Origin: an uncultured Collinsella sp.
GTDB lineage: Bacteria > Actinomycetota > Coriobacteriia > Coriobacteriales > Coriobacteriaceae
Direction: 5' to 3'
NCBI GenBank assembly: GCA_958427145.1
Contig: CAUAAZ010000009.1
Coordinates: 9,741 to 73,740, forward strand
DNA length: 64,000 bases
A program made the position numbers and the translations under genes. Numbering within the stretch: position 1 is the first letter of the stretch; every line of letters starts with the position of its first letter. Positions 1 through 8,732 of the stretch are shown here, piece after piece. The notes under the pieces were generated by a model, which was given only the letters and a program-made list of their open reading frames with translations, was not told the DNA's origin and ran no database searches.

Positions 1-1157
1 TCTCGGGCATGTACTCCACACTCTTCGTGGCGCACTACGACGTCCCCGGCGTACTCGCCGCGCTCACCAACCTGCTCGCCTACGCCCACGTGAACATCGC
101 CTTCTGCCGCACCTACCGCACCGAAGTGGGCGGCCAGGCCTACTCCGTCTTTGAGACCGACGGCACACCCGACGACACCGTTATCCCGATGCTACGCAAG
201 CTCGACAATGTTGATTACGCGACCTTTATCGAGCTCCCCGGTTCTGCCTCGTCGCTCTCCCCCGGCGTCTCGGCCAAGGAAATCTTCGACGACGGCGAGC
301 AGCTGCTCGATGCGTGTGAGGAACTGGGGCTCAGCATCGGCGCCGTCATGGCCGTTCGCGAGGCGCGTCTGACCGGCGAGGCCCACGCCGTCGCCGCCAT
401 GCGCCGCGTGCTCGACGTCATGCGCGAGGAGACCACGGCCCCACTCGCAAATCCGCTGCGCTCACTCGGCGGGCTTATCGGCGGCGAGGCCAAGCTCGTC
501 GAAGCCACCGGCCGCAACGATTTGAGTGCAAACCTGATGGGCCCCGTTCAGACCGACGCCGTGGCCCGCGCCATGGCCGTGCTCGAGCGCTCCGCCACCA
601 TGGGCGTGATCGTCGCCGCCCCCACGGCAGGCTCAGCGGGTGTTGTGCCCGGCTGCGTGCTTGCGCTCGCCGAGCGCCTGCAGCTCGACGACGAACAGGT
701 CATGGACGCGCTCTACTGCGCAGCCGCCATCGGCCTCAACCTCACCACAAGCGCCTGCGTTGCCGGCGCCGAGGGCGGCTGCCAGGCCGAAGTCGGAAGC
801 GCCGCCGCCATGGCAGCCGCCGCGCTGGTGCAGATGCTCGGCGGCACGCCCGATCAGGCGCTCGACGCCAGCTCCATCGCGCTAAGTAACCTGCTGGGTC
901 TCGTTTGTGACCCCGTCGGTGGCCTCGTGGAAGTGCCCTGCCAAAACCGCAACGCCATCGGCGTGGCAGCGGCCTTTAGCTCGGCACAACTCGCCCTCGC
1001 AGGCATTAAGAGCCTGGTGCCGTTTGACCAGATGGCACATGTCATGCTCTCGGTGGGTCACGCGTTGCCGGCAACGCTGCGCGAGACGGCAAAGGGCGGC
1101 ATCGCGCAGGCTCCGGCCGCACTTTCGGCCTGTGCAAAATGCGGTGTGTGCGGGTAG
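1..1157 (+). CDS. sdaA: L-serine dehydratase, iron-sulfur type (5' partial)
   Basis: Deaminates L-serine to pyruvate and ammonia using a [4Fe-4S] cluster instead of PLP; cytoplasmic. The frame (codons from base 3) is open at the left edge, so the N-terminal beta domain is cut off. Counting from the first visible Met, residues 1-75 look like the ACT-like end of the beta part (FVAHYDVPGVLAAL), and residues 90-380 are the alpha domain. The three cluster cysteines fit C258 (GAEGGCQAE), C300 (CDPVGG) and C311 (EVPCQNRN). The tail CAKCGVCG is cysteine-rich. This matches the single-chain form of the enzyme. It is followed by a small hairpin and then the L,D-transpeptidase gene, with no sign of an operon. 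Confidence 0.93.
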   Translation, partial: SGMYSTLFVAHYDVPGVLAALTNLLAYAHVNIAFCRTYRTEVGGQAYSVFETDGTPDDTVIPMLRKLDNVDYATFIELPGSASSLSPGVSAKEIFDDGEQLLDACEELGLSIGAVMAVREARLTGEAHAVAAMRRVLDVMREETTAPLANPLRSLGGLIGGEAKLVEATGRNDLSANLMGPVQTDAVARAMAVLERSATMGVIVAAPTAGSAGVVPGCVLALAERLQLDDEQVMDALYCAAAIGLNLTTSACVAGAEGGCQAEVGSAAAMAAAALVQMLGGTPDQALDASSIALSNLLGLVCDPVGGLVEVPCQNRNAIGVAAAFSSAQLALAGIKSLVPFDQMAHVMLSVGHALPATLRETAKGGIAQAPAALSACAKCGVCG

Positions 1158-1178
1158 TGACCCTGAACGACTCGATAG

Positions 1179-1194
1179 TGGGACATTTGTCCCA
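1179..1194 (+). terminator. short hairpin after serine dehydratase
   Basis: TGGGACA and TGTCCCA face each other almost without a loop, 20 bases after the stop codon, followed by a pyrimidine-rich AGCTCTTTCG. It may be a weak terminator. The core GTGGGACA is shared with sites near 42414 and 59346. Confidence 0.4.
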
Positions 1195-1243
1195 GCTCTT
1201 TCGAATGCCACCGTTTCCGTACCACAAACAGTAGGGCAATCCC

Positions 1244-1249
1244 TATAAT
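1244..1249 (+). promoter_or_regulatory. -10 element upstream of the L,D-transpeptidase gene
   Basis: A consensus TATAAT lies 58 bases before the chosen start. No good -35 hexamer is seen 16-18 bases upstream, so the assignment rests on the -10 alone. Confidence 0.4.
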
Positions 1250-1306
1250 GCAAGCCCAGTAAAAACACGATGAACCGCAAGGCGAAAATCGAAGGATATG
1301 CATACG

Positions 1307-3040
1307 ATGTCGCAAAACGATCGAACTCAACTGATTCCCGATCCGCAGCAGCCGAGCAGGCACACCGGCGGCGTTCAGTCGCCGCGTCCTATCGCGCCGA
1401 GACACGGTCAGCAGCGTAGTGCAGCAAACGCTTCCCAACGCCCGAACCAACAGCGACAGCAGCGTCAACAACGTCAGCAGCGCCAGGCAAACGGCAATGC
1501 GCCCAAGCAGCCCCCCACGCACGCTCGAGGCGATCGCGGCCCCGCGCGCAAGCCCGCCGAGAACAATAAGTCGGGCAAAAGGACGACGCTCTTTGTCGTC
1601 CTTGGTCTAATCGTCATTGTCTATATCGTAGGCGTCGTAGCGTTTTCGCAGGTAGCCTACCCCAACACCACCATCGCCGGCGTCGACGTCTCGTTCTCCA
1701 ACGCTTCGTCTGCCGCCACCAAGGTCAATTCGGCATGGAAGCACTATAAGCTCGCCGTGACAGGCGATGACTTTAGCTGGACCTATCAGCCCGAGTCCGA
1801 TGAGCCCATCGTCGACGGCGAAGCTGCCGCAAAAGAAATCATCAGCCACAACGAAGCCTTTATATGGCCGGTCCGTCTTGTGGAATCCTTAAGCGGCAAG
1901 ACCAAAACAACCGCTACCTCCAACGAAGTCGATCTTGATCAAGACGTCGACCTGTCCATGCTCTCCGACACCTTTGACCAAAAGCAGTTTGAGGAGGATC
2001 TGGGCGCCGCCATCGACGAGTTTAACGAGGGCCGTTCGGGCACGTTCGAGGCCAATAGCTCCTATGACGAGCAGGCCGGCAAGTTTACCGTCGAGAAGGC
2101 GCGCTCCAACGAAAAGCTCAACCGCGAGCATGTCATTAAGTACGCCGAGCTCGAGCTTGCCTCGCTGACCGAGACCGTAGATCTTTCCAAGCTCGGCAAC
2201 GATGCCTATGAGCCGCTTAATGGAACGCTGACCGATGATCAGATTCAGGCCGCATGCGATGCCGCCAACAACTTCCTGGGCGTCAACGTGACCCTCAAGC
2301 TCAACGGGGAGGATGCCGGCAAGGTTGATGGCAGCTCCGTGTTGCAGTGGATCAGCTTTGCCGATCCGGCCAACCCCACGCTCGATACGTCGCAGATCAG
2401 CAGCTGGGCAGCCGAACTCGCCAACGGCTTTAATACCGTGGGCTCCACTCGTTGGTGGACGCGCGCCGATGGCAAGCAGTGCGCCGTCGAAGGCGGCGAC
2501 TTTGGTTGGTCCATCGACAGCAGCTCGCTCGCCAAGCAGGTCGAGGACGCCATTAACAACAAGCAGACCGGCGAGATCGAGATCAAGTACTCCCAGAAGG
2601 CCGACACCTTTACCGCAAAGGGAGAGCCCGACTGGAAGGCGTATATCGACGTCGACCTGTCCGAGCAGCACGCGCGCTACTATGACGAGAGCGGCAATAT
2701 CGTGTGGGAGGCCAACTTTATTTCCGGCAAACCGGGCGAAGACGCCACCCCCGAGGGTGTGTGGCAAATCAACAGCAACGACGGCGGCAGCACCCTAATC
2801 GGAGCCAAGGACCCCGAGACCGGTAAACCCAAATATGAGAGCCCGGTGAGCTACTGGATGCCGTTTGAGGGCAAAATGATCGGCTTCCACGACGCCACCT
2901 GGCAAAACGACAAGAGCTTCGATAACGCCGAGTCGTACAAGTGGTGCGGCAGCCACGGTTGCATCAACCTGCGCCTGGCCGACGCCAAGGCACTGCACGA
3001 TTGCATCAAAGTCGGCCTGTGCGTGGTTGTCCACTCGTAG
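1307..3040 (+). CDS. Membrane-anchored L,D-transpeptidase (YkuD) with VanW-type PG-binding domains
   Basis: Forms 3-3 peptidoglycan crosslinks or attaches wall polymers, outside the cell. The 577-residue protein begins with a cytoplasmic tail of about 90 residues that is very rich in Gln, Arg and Pro (QRQQRQQRQ near residues 50-60). Then come one membrane helix (about 94-115), an extracellular stretch resembling paired PG_binding_4 domains (about 120-430), and a C-terminal YkuD domain. The catalytic motif SHGCINLR is near residue 549, with Cys 552 as the likely nucleophile. The second ATG is chosen as start because GAAGGA lies 10 bases before it but touches the first ATG at 1298. It stands alone between the dehydratase and the export operon. 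Confidence 0.9.
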   Translation: MSQNDRTQLIPDPQQPSRHTGGVQSPRPIAPRHGQQRSAANASQRPNQQRQQRQQRQQRQANGNAPKQPPTHARGDRGPARKPAENNKSGKRTTLFVVLGLIVIVYIVGVVAFSQVAYPNTTIAGVDVSFSNASSAATKVNSAWKHYKLAVTGDDFSWTYQPESDEPIVDGEAAAKEIISHNEAFIWPVRLVESLSGKTKTTATSNEVDLDQDVDLSMLSDTFDQKQFEEDLGAAIDEFNEGRSGTFEANSSYDEQAGKFTVEKARSNEKLNREHVIKYAELELASLTETVDLSKLGNDAYEPLNGTLTDDQIQAACDAANNFLGVNVTLKLNGEDAGKVDGSSVLQWISFADPANPTLDTSQISSWAAELANGFNTVGSTRWWTRADGKQCAVEGGDFGWSIDSSSLAKQVEDAINNKQTGEIEIKYSQKADTFTAKGEPDWKAYIDVDLSEQHARYYDESGNIVWEANFISGKPGEDATPEGVWQINSNDGGSTLIGAKDPETGKPKYESPVSYWMPFEGKMIGFHDATWQNDKSFDNAESYKWCGSHGCINLRLADAKALHDCIKVGLCVVVHS

Positions 3041-3109
3041 TGCAACGCGCGCATTCCTACAACGTGGAACCGCTGCGACCAATCTAACAGTTCCGAAAGA
3101 AACCGTCCC

Positions 3110-3137
3110 ATGCGCCCGCCCCAACCGGTGGGCGCAT
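3110..3137 (+). terminator. hairpin between the L,D-transpeptidase and adaptor genes
   Basis: ATGCGCCC and GGGCGCAT form an 8-bp stem in the 132-base gap. There is no T-run, so it may be a weak terminator or an mRNA 5' structure ahead of the adaptor gene. Confidence 0.35.
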
Positions 3138-3172
3138 ATACTTATCGAGGTACTTTCTATAAAGGAGACGCT

Positions 3173-4609
3173 ATGCCGAATGTCCCCACGACCACCCCGG
3201 GCCCGGATGATACCGAGCACACGCTCGAAGATGTCACCGAAACGATTCCTCTGATTACAAACGTACATGCCGATAAGCAGAGCGGACGCGCGAACGATGC
3301 GACCGAGATTTCCGATGAAGAGGCATATGCCAAGCTCAAGGCAAAACGTGCCGAACGTCGACGCAAAAAGCTCATCCGACGCGGCATTGCGGCCGGCGTC
3401 GTGGCCGCCATTGTGCTCATCGCCGTTGTCGTGACCTTAGCCATCAACGCACGGCCCGCAGGCAACAACGGGCCGGTGACCGACATGGTGACCGAGGGCA
3501 CGTTTACCACAACGGTCGAGGCGAAAGGCCAGCTCAAACCCATTTCGTCCTCAGTGGTCTCCCCTTCTGTCGACGGTACGGTCGATTCGATCAACGTGCA
3601 GGCGGGCCAATCCGTCAACGAGGGCGACGTGCTTATGACCATTAAAAACGACGAGCTCGATCGCAACGTTGCCGAGGCGCAGCGTGCAGTTGCTGCCGCT
3701 CAGGAAGACCTCGCCAACGCACAGAAAGCCGCAGCTGCCGCGCAGGCCACCCCAACGACGGACGTCGATGGAGCTTCCGCAGCGGCTGGCGTCTCCGACG
3801 CATCAGCGGACACGAACGCCGTATCGGCCGCGCAGCGCAGCCTCGCTTCGGCCCAGGCTAACCTCGATCAGGCGAACGCCAAGGCCGCCAGCCGTACGGT
3901 CACGGCCCCGAGCTCGGGCAGCATCGTGGAGCTCAACGCCAAGGTGGGCGCCACGGTAACAGGCGGCATGATCATGGGCGAAAGCGATACGAGCGGTGGC
4001 AAGCAGTGCATGCAGATCGCCGACCTATCCAAGATGAAGGTGACCGTGCAGGTGGGCGAAAAGGACATCGCCAAGATCGCCGTTGAGCAGAGCGCCAACG
4101 TCACGTATCCCGCGTTTCCCGATATCGTGAGCCAGGGCACCGTCACGGCTATCGCGTCGGTGGCAAACTCCGACGCCGCTAACGGTGGCGGCGGCAGCGT
4201 AACCTTTAACGTCGACATCCTCATCGAGTCGCCCGACGCGCGCCTCAAGCCGGGCATGACGGCCGAGGTCTCGGTGGTGACCGAGCGGCTCGACGACGTA
4301 GTGATGGTTCCGACGATGGCGCTCATGACCGAAGACGGCGAACACTATTACGTCAACGTGGCGACTGATGAAGAGGGCAAGCAAACCCGTCGCGTGAAGG
4401 TGACCGTCGTGACACAAAACGACAACGAAGCCGTAGTCGGCAAGACACAGGTCAAGCGCGACGACCAGGGCAACGAGATCAACCCCAACGTGCCGGTTAC
4501 CAAGCTGCGCGATGGCGACACCCTCGTCATGGACACCGGAGCGGACGCAACGGCTGACGGCGGCTACGGCGCGGATTCGGGCAGTATGTCTGCCGACGAG
4601 GGCATGTAA
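3173..4609 (+). CDS. HlyD/MacA-type membrane fusion protein of an ABC exporter
   Basis: Extracytoplasmic adaptor that couples the following MacB-type ATPase and permease to substrate export. The 478 residues comprise a charged cytoplasmic tail (1-66), a membrane helix (about 71-91), a barrel-sandwich half-motif near residues 110-165 (VDSINVQAGQSVNEGDVL), a short Ala/Gln-rich coiled hairpin (about 165-240), the second lipoyl half (TVTAPSSGSIVEL), and beta-barrel domains to about residue 450. The tail is Gly/Asp/Ser-rich. AAAGGAG lies 6 bases before the ATG at 3173; the in-frame ATG at 3110 lies inside the upstream hairpin and has no ribosome site. Its stop overlaps the next start (TAATG), indicating translational coupling. 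The substrate is unknown. Confidence 0.88.
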   Translation: MPNVPTTTPGPDDTEHTLEDVTETIPLITNVHADKQSGRANDATEISDEEAYAKLKAKRAERRRKKLIRRGIAAGVVAAIVLIAVVVTLAINARPAGNNGPVTDMVTEGTFTTTVEAKGQLKPISSSVVSPSVDGTVDSINVQAGQSVNEGDVLMTIKNDELDRNVAEAQRAVAAAQEDLANAQKAAAAAQATPTTDVDGASAAAGVSDASADTNAVSAAQRSLASAQANLDQANAKAASRTVTAPSSGSIVELNAKVGATVTGGMIMGESDTSGGKQCMQIADLSKMKVTVQVGEKDIAKIAVEQSANVTYPAFPDIVSQGTVTAIASVANSDAANGGGGSVTFNVDILIESPDARLKPGMTAEVSVVTERLDDVVMVPTMALMTEDGEHYYVNVATDEEGKQTRRVKVTVVTQNDNEAVVGKTQVKRDDQGNEINPNVPVTKLRDGDTLVMDTGADATADGGYGADSGSMSADEGM

Positions 4610-5382
4610 TGCGTCCCGTTATCGACATCCGCAACGTGCACCGCATCTTTGAGAGCGAGGCAGGTTGTGCCCACATCCTGCATAACGTGAGCCTGGCGGT
4701 AGATCCCGGCGAGTTCGTCGCCATTACCGGCCCTTCGGGCTCGGGCAAATCAACGCTCATGAACATCCTAGGCTGCCTGGATAAGCCGACGGCGGGCGAC
4801 TACTACCTGCAAGGGCTCAACGTGGCCGAGCTTGACGATGACGAGCTCACCGAAGTTCGCGCCCTGAGCATTGGCTTTGTCTTTCAGAGCTTCAACCTGC
4901 TGCCGCGCCTGTCGGTTATCGAAAACGTCATGCTGCCGCTGGCCTACACCAATGTGCCCCGTAGCCAGCGCGAAATGCGCGCCGTGCACGCGCTGCAGGC
5001 TGTCACGCTGCCCGTCGACCACTGGGACCACCGCATATCCGAGCTCTCGGGCGGCCAGATGCAGCGCGTCGCCATCGCACGCGCCCTCGTCAATGACCCG
5101 CCCATCATTCTGGCCGACGAGCCGACGGGAAACCTGGACTCCGCTACCGGAGCGCTTGTGATGGAGACCTTCCATAAGCTCCAGAAGCGCGGCAAAACCA
5201 TCGTGCTTATCACACACGACCCCGGCATCGCCGCCGAGGCCGACCGTGCCGTGACCATCCGCGACGGTCGCATTCACGACGGCGCGTATATTCCACATGC
5301 ACCGCGGACCCTGCGCAGGGCCGTAGATAGCCTGCCCATGATTTCCGCCTCCGCCAACCCGCCGAAAGGAGTGGTGGCATGA
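4609..5382 (+). CDS. MacB-like ABC transporter ATP-binding protein
   Basis: Cytoplasmic ATPase of the MacAB/LolD type. It has Walker A GPSGSGKST (residues 41-49), Q-loop FVFQSFNLLP, signature LSGGQMQRVAIARAL, Walker B ILADEPTGNLD and switch His in LITHDPG. The 257 residues include about 25 extra after the normal end. It overlaps the adaptor gene by one base and the permease gene by four, so the three genes form one operon. Unlike Gram-negative MacB, ATPase and permease are separate proteins here. Confidence 0.92.
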   Translation: MRPVIDIRNVHRIFESEAGCAHILHNVSLAVDPGEFVAITGPSGSGKSTLMNILGCLDKPTAGDYYLQGLNVAELDDDELTEVRALSIGFVFQSFNLLPRLSVIENVMLPLAYTNVPRSQREMRAVHALQAVTLPVDHWDHRISELSGGQMQRVAIARALVNDPPIILADEPTGNLDSATGALVMETFHKLQKRGKTIVLITHDPGIAAEADRAVTIRDGRIHDGAYIPHAPRTLRRAVDSLPMISASANPPKGVVA

Positions 5383-6593
5383 GCGCCCGCGATCTCATCC
5401 AGGAAGCCCTTCACTCACTCGAAGCCAACAAGGGGCGCAGCCTGCTCACCATCCTGGGCATTGTCATCGGCATCGCCTCGGTAATCGCCATGACTTCGCT
5501 CATCGGCGGCATCCAAAACAGCCTGGTCAACAGTCTGGGTCTTAATGCGGCACGCATGGTGCAAATCTATTCGTCGCAAGAACTCACCGAGTCGGACATC
5601 GAGAAGCTTCAAAAACTGGTGCCGCAGATAGAGCAGATCGGCATTGTCGACAGCGCGTATACCGAGTACAAGACCGGCGATAAAAGCTATACCGTCATGG
5701 CACAAGGTGTCGATAGCGACATGCTCGACGCCGTGGGGGCCAACAAGCTCGTTGCGGGGCGCACCTATTCCCAGGCCGAGTCCCAGTCAGGTTCGCGCGT
5801 GGCGCTCATCAGCCGCGGCGGCGCAGATCAGCTGTACAGCAACGAACAGGATGCGCTGGGGAAAACCATCAAGGTGTCCAACGGCGAGGTGCAGATTGTC
5901 GGCGTGATTGATGGCAGCAGCGACTCCATGGGCTCGCTCACGCTGTATATGCCACGCGAAACCATCTCAGGCCTGTTTGGCGACGAGAATCCCTCATTCC
6001 CCAGCGTAACGGCACTTGCCGCCGAGGGCACGGACATGGATGAGCTTTGTAAGACCATCGAGTCCAAGGTGCGCGCGATGAAGGGCATCGTGGAGGATGA
6101 TGAGTACGACAGTGTATCGGCGACCTCCATGAAAAGCGCCATCGATGCGCTCAACTCCTTTATGGGCGCGTTCTCGCTCATCATGGGCGCTGTCGCCAGC
6201 ATCTCGCTGCTTGTCGGCGGTATCGGCATTATGAATATGATGCTCACCAACGTAACGGAGCGCATCCGCGAGATCGGTATTCGCCGTGCCTTGGGCGCCA
6301 GTCGTCGCGATATCACCGCGCAGTTTTTGGCCGAGTCTTCGGCATTGTGCATCACCGGCGGTCTGCTGGGTGTCCTGATTGGCTATCTGCTGGCCTGGGG
6401 CCTCGCGATGTTTGCCTCCGAATCTGGGATTCTTGGCGAGCTCGGTGCCAGCGGGCAAATCACACCGAGCTTTTCAATCGCCACGGTGCTGCTGGCCTTC
6501 GCCGTCTCCGTCGGCATCGGCGTAATCTTTGGTTTCTACCCCGCTCGACGCGCGGCAAAGCTCGATCCGGTGGAGTGCCTACGCTACCAGTAA
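5379..6593 (+). CDS. MacB/FtsX-type ABC transporter permease
   Basis: Membrane subunit of the export operon, 404 residues. It has an N-terminal helix (about 20-45), a large extracytoplasmic MacB-type domain (about 50-265) and three C-terminal helices of the FtsX fold, with IMNMMLTNVTERIREIGIRRALGA at the usual inner-loop position. It ends with the typical ARRAAKLDPVECLRYQ. With only one permease gene present, a homodimer is likely. These MacAB-like systems export peptides, lipids or antibiotics; nothing here names the cargo. It is the last gene before the repeat that marks the left edge of the cobalamin island. Confidence 0.92.
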   Translation: MSARDLIQEALHSLEANKGRSLLTILGIVIGIASVIAMTSLIGGIQNSLVNSLGLNAARMVQIYSSQELTESDIEKLQKLVPQIEQIGIVDSAYTEYKTGDKSYTVMAQGVDSDMLDAVGANKLVAGRTYSQAESQSGSRVALISRGGADQLYSNEQDALGKTIKVSNGEVQIVGVIDGSSDSMGSLTLYMPRETISGLFGDENPSFPSVTALAAEGTDMDELCKTIESKVRAMKGIVEDDEYDSVSATSMKSAIDALNSFMGAFSLIMGAVASISLLVGGIGIMNMMLTNVTERIREIGIRRALGASRRDITAQFLAESSALCITGGLLGVLIGYLLAWGLAMFASESGILGELGASGQITPSFSIATVLLAFAVSVGIGVIFGFYPARRAAKLDPVECLRYQ

Positions 6594-6605
6594 GCCACCA
6601 CCAAC

Positions 6606-6673
6606 AAGTTGCGGTGAATTGGGGACTGAATATGCTATCTAGCAGCAAAAACAGACACTATTTTACCGCAACT
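6606..6673. repeat. Palindromic dispersed repeat, copy A (left edge of cobalamin island)
   Basis: Arms AAGTTGCGGTGAA and TTTTACCGCAACT form an imperfect inverted repeat of 68 bases. The same family occurs at 30324-30392 and 39119-39187, and a right arm alone lies at 28640-28660. The right arm of this copy (6654-6673) differs from that lone arm at one base in 20. The 130 bases from here to 6804 hold no convincing gene, only a short open frame with a membrane-like end (see findings). Confidence 0.8.
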
Positions 6674-6804
6674 CATTGAAGGGCTGTTTGCGCCAGTTCC
6701 GGGCGTCGTCCTCGAGCTATTGGTGGATGACGGGCTTGTACGGGTCGAGCTTGCTCGGGGCGTTCCTCCTCGCGGGCGGGATGGCGCGTAGGCGCGGCGA
6801 GCGC

Positions 6805-7578
6805 CTAGCGCGCGAACTCCCGTAAAAGCGCGTCTTCCACTTCCCGAAGCGAAAGGCCCCCGCCTCCCTCGGCGGGACGGGCGACCACGATACAGCGCGC
6901 TCCCGCGTCGCGCGCGGCGGCGAGCTTCTCGGCCGTGCCGCCTACGGTTCCCGAGTCCTTGGTCACAAGCCACTGGGCGCCCACCTGCCGAAGCATCGCC
7001 TCATTGAGCTCGCGGGTGAAGGGCCCCTGCATGCCGATGACGTGCGACGGCGAAAACCCCGCGTCGAGGCACTTCGTTATAGCACCGGGCAGCGGGAGCA
7101 CACGCACGAAGAAGCGCTCCGCGAAATCGGAGACGCGCGTGTAGGGAGCAAGCTCCTTGCTCCCCGTCGTGAGAAGCGCGCGACCCGGGTTCTCGGAGAG
7201 AAAGCGCGCCGCGCAGGCGATCGACTCGACCGACACGACGCCTTTGGGCAGCGCCTCGACCGGGCGCGCAAGGCGCAGGCATCGTGCACCCACGGCGAGC
7301 GAAGCGGCCCGGATGTTGCCGCTTGCGAGCGTAGCGAAGGGATGCGTGGCGTCGACGACGATGCGCGCGCCGGAAAGCTCGCGCTCCATGTCGGCCTCGT
7401 CGAGCCTGCCCGCAAGCACCTCGATGCCCGAATGCTCGCCCAAAAGCTCGCCTCCGTACTCGGTTGCCGCGTAGGCACGGGCGGGGATGCCCACCCCGCT
7501 CGCCCATTCGCACAGAAGGCGGCCTTCGGTGGTGCCGGCGAAGATGCGCAGCGCCGGCGCGGATGCGGGCGCCGTCAC
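6805..7578 (-). CDS. cbiJ: Precorrin-6A / cobalt-precorrin-6A reductase
   Basis: Reduces the corrin precursor macrocycle with NADPH between CbiD and CbiE in the anaerobic route. The 257 residues open with the nucleotide-binding start IFAGTTEGRLL; VDATHPFATLAS, LLTTGSKEL and WLVTKDSGTVGG are family motifs. A GTG at 7578 is taken as start because it overlaps the cbiC stop (GTGA), the pattern used throughout this operon; a longer frame upstream is just an arginine-rich shadow of cbiC. It is the last gene of the minus-strand operon and ends near the island boundary. Confidence 0.9.
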   Translation of the reverse strand: MTAPASAPALRIFAGTTEGRLLCEWASGVGIPARAYAATEYGGELLGEHSGIEVLAGRLDEADMERELSGARIVVDATHPFATLASGNIRAASLAVGARCLRLARPVEALPKGVVSVESIACAARFLSENPGRALLTTGSKELAPYTRVSDFAERFFVRVLPLPGAITKCLDAGFSPSHVIGMQGPFTRELNEAMLRQVGAQWLVTKDSGTVGGTAEKLAAARDAGARCIVVARPAEGGGGLSLREVEDALLREFAR

Positions 7579-8216
7579 TTCGGGCCGCCTGGGCGCGTGA
7601 TCTGGTAGAGCAGCGCGTTCATAATGGCGGCCGCCACGGTCGAACCGCCCTTGCGACCCCTCGCGACGATGGCCGGCACGCGTCGCGCGAGTAGCTCCTC
7701 TTTCGCCTCGACCACGTTCACAAACCCGACCGGCACCCCAACGACGAGCGCGGGCGCGATCTTCCCCGCGTCCATGAGCTCGGCGAGGCGCAGAAGTGCT
7801 GTGGGAGCGTTGCCGACGGCCACGATGAGCGGACCCTCGATGCCGCAAGCTTTGTCCATGCTCGCAACGGCGCGAGTCGTGCCCGCGGCGCGCGCGGCCG
7901 CGGCGACATCAGGGTCGGCCATGTAGCACACGGCCTTGCAGCCGATCTTCGCGAGCGCGGGCTTGCTTATGCCTGCGAGCGCCATGTTCGTGTCGGTGAG
8001 CACCGTGGCCCCTGCACGCAGTGCGTCGAGCGCACAGTGCGCGGCGTCATGGGTGAACACGAGGGAATCGGCGTACGAGAAGTCAGCAGTGGTGTGGATG
8101 ACGCGCTTCACGACGGGCTCTTCGAGCGGCGGGAACGTGCGGCCGCCGAGCTCTTCGGTGATGATCTCAAAGCTGCGCCGCTCGATGTCGCCGGGCGCCA
8201 TCTCCTTGGAATCCAT
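7575..8216 (-). CDS. cbiC: Precorrin-8X / cobalt-precorrin-8 methylmutase
   Basis: Moves the C11 methyl group to C12 to give cobyrinic acid. At 213 residues it has normal family length. The catalytic His sits in VKRVIHTTADF (about residue 41), followed by the conserved DTNMALAGI and GNAPTALLRL. The C-terminal VVGVPVGFVNVVEAKE and RGRKGGSTVAAAIMNAL are typical. The ATG directly follows the cobO stop, and the stop overlaps the cbiJ start. Confidence 0.95.
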   Translation of the reverse strand: MDSKEMAPGDIERRSFEIITEELGGRTFPPLEEPVVKRVIHTTADFSYADSLVFTHDAAHCALDALRAGATVLTDTNMALAGISKPALAKIGCKAVCYMADPDVAAAARAAGTTRAVASMDKACGIEGPLIVAVGNAPTALLRLAELMDAGKIAPALVVGVPVGFVNVVEAKEELLARRVPAIVARGRKGGSTVAAAIMNALLYQITRPGGPK

Positions 8217-8732
8217 CTAGTACTCCACTCCTTCCCTTGCACATATCCCCTGCTCGTAGGGGTGTTTCTCGCACCGCATCTCGGTTATGTAGTCGGCCTT
8301 CTCCACGATCTTGCGGGAAGGCGCGCGCCCGGTGAGCGCTACTTCGACGCCGCGCGCGGACATATCGAGCGCGCGGTCCACGAGCGCCTCGTCGACAAGC
8401 CCCTTCGAAAGCGCATCGAGCGCCTCGTCGAGCACGAGCAGCCCCTCCTGCGCGCCCTTGAGCTCGGCGAGCGCGGAGGCGAGGTTCCCATTGTGCAGCT
8501 CGCGCGTCGCGGCAAGTTCTTCCGACGTCATCGACCAGGTAAACTTGTCCGACGCCTTCCCCGCGAACACGGGCACGCCGAAATGCTCGGCGAGCAGGCG
8601 CGCCTCCCCGCTTTCGCCGTCTTTCAGGAACTGCACGACGACGACACGGCGGCCTGCGGCGAGCATGCGAAGGGCGAGGCCCATCGCCGCCGTGGTCTTG
8701 CCTTTGCCGTCGCCATGATACACGTGGATCAT
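8217..8732 (-). CDS. cobO: Corrinoid adenosyltransferase, CobA/CobO/BtuR type
   Basis: Transfers adenosyl from ATP to cob(I)yrinic acid diamide or cobinamide to form the cobalt-carbon bond. The 171 residues begin with the modified P-loop HGDGKGKTTAA of the CobA family, followed by VVVVQFLKDG and LLVLDEALDALSKG. It ends with TGRAPSRKIVEKADYITEM, also characteristic. The start overlaps the cbiP stop (ATGA). The same enzyme can serve salvage of imported corrinoids, so it could still be useful if de novo synthesis is broken. Confidence 0.94.
   Translation of the reverse strand: MIHVYHGDGKGKTTAAMGLALRMLAAGRRVVVVQFLKDGESGEARLLAEHFGVPVFAGKASDKFTWSMTSEELAATRELHNGNLASALAELKGAQEGLLVLDEALDALSKGLVDEALVDRALDMSARGVEVALTGRAPSRKIVEKADYITEMRCEKHPYEQGICAREGVEY

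Noticed and set aside
1430..1490. CAGCGTCAACAACGT-like repeats as a possible CRISPR or tandem-repeat locus
   Set aside because: They are codons of the QRQQRQ tail of the L,D-transpeptidase, too short and in frame; no spacers.
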